The translations under genes and the position numbers were made by a program. Below the pieces are notes generated by a model that worked only from the letters and a program-made list of their open reading frames with translations, made no database searches and was not told the origin of the DNA. Below are positions 61,564-64,000 of a DNA stretch of 64,000 nucleotides, in pieces. How positions within the stretch are numbered: position 1 is the first letter of the stretch; the number at the start of each line of letters is the position of its first letter. The DNA comes from Jeotgalibacillus sp. ET6 (GTDB taxonomy: Bacteria > Bacillota > Bacilli > Bacillales > Jeotgalibacillaceae): NCBI RefSeq assembly GCF_029667115.1, contig NZ_JARUIU010000002.1, forward strand, positions 248,001-312,000, given 5' to 3'.

Positions 61564-62160
61564 GTGTCAAAAATTAACTCTACTATTCTATTATGGTTAT
61601 CCATTACAAGCAGCTTACTCGTACTCCTTCTGCAGCTTGTTCAATGGAAACTAGTTGAGATCTTTACTCCATTTGTCATGCCAGTCGTGTATCTGGCAGT
61701 TTACGGGTTTTTCTTAGTCGTTTTGATTATGGCGCTGATTGATTTGATAAGAAGAAGGAATTGGAAGGCGATTGGGGTTCAGGCGGCAGCTATTGTTTTG
61801 TTATTCATTGTTCCATTTAATCAGATTGTCCTGGATATGGATTTTAACATGAATAAATCAGAGCGTCTTGAGGTGGTCGCACAAGTAGAAGACGGTTCTC
61901 TTCAGTCGAATGTCGTACATAATTCTTCATTGATCCGTCTGCCTAAAGAGTATAGCTCATTGTCCAATGGCGGGGGAGAGATTGTAGTCGAAAAACATGA
62001 AAATGACTACTCTGTTTTGTTCTTCACCTTTCGAGGAATATTGGACGGTTTTTCAGGCTTTGTTTACAGCAACGAAAAACCGGGAAACAACGCTTTTGGC
62101 GGGGATATTAAAGTAATCGAAAAGATGGATGAAGACTGGTATTTTATTACTTCTTATTGA
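61564..62160 (+). CDS. membrane protein with soluble C-terminal domain, unrecognised
   Basis: 198 aa. Three N-terminal hydrophobic segments (ILLWLSITSSLLVLLLQLV, VVYLAVYGFFLVVLIMALI, AAAIVLLFIVPFNQIVL), then an about 100-residue domain (LIRLPKEYSSLSNGGGEIVV to MDEDWYFITSY). GTG start behind AAAGG. Fragments of this gene occur at 17179, 27146 (inverted) and 54443. No function assigned. Confidence 0.7.
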   Translation: MSKINSTILLWLSITSSLLVLLLQLVQWKLVEIFTPFVMPVVYLAVYGFFLVVLIMALIDLIRRRNWKAIGVQAAAIVLLFIVPFNQIVLDMDFNMNKSERLEVVAQVEDGSLQSNVVHNSSLIRLPKEYSSLSNGGGEIVVEKHENDYSVLFFTFRGILDGFSGFVYSNEKPGNNAFGGDIKVIEKMDEDWYFITSY

Positions 62161-62177
62161 TTTGATCGCAATACTAA

Positions 62178-62228
62178 AGGGAGAGTAATGGGAATTCTCA
62201 CTCTCTCCCGTTCAAATTATTTTTTTAA
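62178..62228. terminator. hairpin terminator between convergent genes
   Basis: GGGAGAGT and ACTCTCTCCC arms, with TTATTTTTTTAAAAAAAC after it giving a T-run on both strands. Confidence 0.75.
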
Positions 62229-62236
62229 AAAAACAA

Positions 62237-63457
62237 TTAGGCGATCTTATTCCTGCTCCTATTATTTCCAACCATGAACAGGAGGGAAAAGGAGGAGGTA
62301 AGGAGAACAATCACGCCAGCGAGCAGATAAACGATTCGTATGCCAAACACATCTGCTATCAGGCCGATTAATACGACTGAAAACCCCATCGTAGCAGAAA
62401 GAATCACACTGTGAGCGGCGTACACTTTTGAAAGATCTTCAGGCCTCGCGCTCTTTTGCATAAGCGTTTGCTGGGAGATGTCTCTTACTTGATAAACCGG
62501 ACCCATCAGTAACACGAGAATCAACGCCATTACCGCCTGGTCAATAAAGGAATAGACGATTGCAAGAATTGAATAAGCCATTGAACCAAGTGCAATATTT
62601 AAGATCAGGTGCCTTTCTACAAATTTATAAGCCGCGATTGCACATGCTCCGCCAATTAAAGCTCCAATATAATAGGCACTATTAATATATCCCCACCATT
62701 CAGCTCCTTTATCGAGCGCTTCACTGACAAAAATTAATGTGATGGCACCAATCCAGACCGATCCGGCAATCCCTTCTCCAATATCCATCATCGTAACTAA
62801 ACGAATTTTTTTATTTTGCCATAAAAGAATCCAGCCTGCTTTCATCTCGTTCCATTTTGTATTTTTTTCATCGTCAATGACTTGTTCAAACTCTTTTATT
62901 TTTGAAGCAATGATCCCCATTTGGATGACGGCTGTCCACATAAATGCAATGACGATGTAAAAGGTATTGCCGACGCCTATTGAAGCGACAATAATCCCTG
63001 TAATCGAATAGGCGGCGATTTGTGACAGCTGAAAAGTTACGGAAAGAATCCCGTTTGCTTTAGGCAATAACTCTTCTGGTGCAAGTAACGGAATAGAAGA
63101 ATGGTAAAGCGGCCTAACCAAGCCTTCCATAAAAGCTAACACAAGAACGATTAAAAATAGAAGCAAGATGTTGACACCTGTGAAAATGAAAAATAAAATA
63201 AAAACACTCATGACAATTGCTTTTATCAACGGGAGGAAAAACATGATTTTTCTGTTGCCAAAGCGGTTGATCACTAACGGTGCAATAAACCCTGCCATTA
63301 GGGAACCTATGGTATTTAAAAAAGGAAAGAGCGCAGCATAAGCAGCTGAGCCCGTTTCCTGAAAGATATAAAATGTGATCACCATGACATATCCAATATC
63401 CCCAATAACAAGAAAGTTCCGGGCAGCTGCAAATAAATAAAATTCTTTTGTAAGCAT
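62237..63457 (-). CDS. MFS transporter
   Basis: 406 aa, about twelve hydrophobic segments. FLNTIGSLMAGFIAPLVINR then FGNRKIMFFLPLIKAIV contains the loop 2-3 motif of the major facilitator superfamily. It resembles the macrolide/peptide-type exporters of the MFS_3 group. ATG at 63457 is 6 bases from GAGGAGG; upstream in-frame codons precede that site. Substrate unknown. Confidence 0.85.
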   Translation of the reverse strand: MLTKEFYLFAAARNFLVIGDIGYVMVITFYIFQETGSAAYAALFPFLNTIGSLMAGFIAPLVINRFGNRKIMFFLPLIKAIVMSVFILFFIFTGVNILLLFLIVLVLAFMEGLVRPLYHSSIPLLAPEELLPKANGILSVTFQLSQIAAYSITGIIVASIGVGNTFYIVIAFMWTAVIQMGIIASKIKEFEQVIDDEKNTKWNEMKAGWILLWQNKKIRLVTMMDIGEGIAGSVWIGAITLIFVSEALDKGAEWWGYINSAYYIGALIGGACAIAAYKFVERHLILNIALGSMAYSILAIVYSFIDQAVMALILVLLMGPVYQVRDISQQTLMQKSARPEDLSKVYAAHSVILSATMGFSVVLIGLIADVFGIRIVYLLAGVIVLLTSSFSLLFMVGNNRSRNKIA

Positions 63458-63559
63458 GGTGTCCTCCTCTTTAAATAAGATTGATAGCGAATTTCGTTTT
63501 GCTATCTCATTGTAAAGTGCGGACACTGGGTTCTGATGGTGTAGAATAAATAAGGGATG

Positions 63560-64000
63560 CTATAGCTTAATTTGGTCCTTTCCCTGGTACCACGAGGGCA
63601 CAGGATGACTCGGATCCTCAAACCAGCCCAGCACCTCTTTGGCCTGGTTTTTCATAAAAGCGACCTGCTGCTCGCCAAACGGAATGGCCCAGGGGATGGA
63701 AGAAATCATATTGCTGTATATATATAAAGTCAGCAGGGAGAAAAATTCTATAGGCGGTTTGCAATCAAAATAGCCATTCACCTGCCCGGTCGCAAAAGTT
63801 GGACTGACCGCTGCGCTAAATACAATTCGGTTAAACTCTTCCCATGGATCTCCGTAATCGCACCGGTTAAAATCAATAATGCTCAAGCTTCCTTCAGGTG
63901 AAATAATCATATTTCCTGTGTGATAATCACCATGCTGAAACGATTGCGGCCTTCCTTCAAGGAGATGACGGTGGTCCTCAATAAAAGAGATTACTTTGTC
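63560..64000 (-). CDS. APH-family phosphotransferase, 5' partial
   Basis: 147 codons, open to the window edge; the N-terminal lobe is outside. QHGDYHTGNMIIS is the catalytic loop with its Asp, and LSIIDFNRCDYGDPWEEFNR is the metal-binding motif of aminoglycoside/choline kinase-like enzymes. The actual substrate is not readable. A fragment of a relative is at 27355. Confidence 0.86.
   Translation of the reverse strand, partial: DKVISFIEDHRHLLEGRPQSFQHGDYHTGNMIISPEGSLSIIDFNRCDYGDPWEEFNRIVFSAAVSPTFATGQVNGYFDCKPPIEFFSLLTLYIYSNMISSIPWAIPFGEQQVAFMKNQAKEVLGWFEDPSHPVPSWYQGKDQIKL

Overview
The window looks like a chromosomal accessory region of a low-GC Gram-positive bacterium, most likely Bacillaceae. 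Shine-Dalgarno sites are strong (AAGGAGG type), TTG and GTG starts are frequent, and the gene content (LXG toxins, YezG, SMI1/KNR4, EpsG, XRE and TetR regulators) is typical of Bacillales. The species cannot be named from sequence alone. No tRNA, rRNA or CRISPR array was seen.

Region 1 (1-8.8 kb, + strand) is the 3' part of a capsule or exopolysaccharide operon. It encodes a nucleotide-sugar dehydrogenase and epimerase pair that should make a UDP-N-acetylgalactosaminuronate type precursor, three glycosyltransferases, an EpsG-like polymerase, a Wzx-type flippase and a hexapeptide acetyltransferase. It ends at a clear terminator. Region 2 (9-14.5 kb) is ordinary accessory metabolism: a KduD-like dehydrogenase, a DUF4352 lipoprotein, an ArsR/SRPBCC operon and an L-lactate permease. 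Decayed scraps of an immunity gene and an ABC permease lie between them.

Region 3 (14.9-58.8 kb) dominates the window. Two full-length LXG polymorphic toxins share a near-identical N-terminus and promoter. One ends in an HNH nuclease domain and the other in a colicin-D-like tRNase domain. Each is followed immediately by a cognate immunity gene. After the second, a long + strand array of small cassettes runs for about 33 kb. It holds about 30 intact immunity-type genes: SMI1/KNR4 (SUKH), YezG, Imm22, Imm43, CdiI, Tdi1/GAD-like, a DUF6985-like family, DUF4926 and about a dozen unrecognised families. Many are preceded by the last 20-60 codons of a lost toxin and followed by one of two recurrent terminator hairpins. 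Two orphan C-terminal toxin modules (27.5 and 57.5 kb) still carry about 500 bp of the linker found in the second LXG toxin, so they could recombine into it. The array therefore reads as an archive of past toxin tips, with their immunity genes retained. Remnants of MobA/MobL relaxase, serine recombinase, IS21 and APH genes are scattered through it, and a 1.4-kb GNAT-Mob duplication brackets it. Between the two LXG genes sit an ABC exporter with its TetR regulator and matching palindromic operators, a decayed c-di-GMP-I riboswitch, a GNAT and a prolyl-4-hydroxylase-like enzyme.

Region 4 (59-64 kb) holds the second GNAT-Mob copy, an XRE regulator and membrane-protein operon with a palindromic operator over its promoter, a membrane protein whose fragments recur elsewhere in the window, an MFS transporter and the 3' part of an aminoglycoside-phosphotransferase-like gene. 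No type VII secretion core genes and no small LXG partner genes are present, so secretion of the toxins must rely on genes elsewhere.
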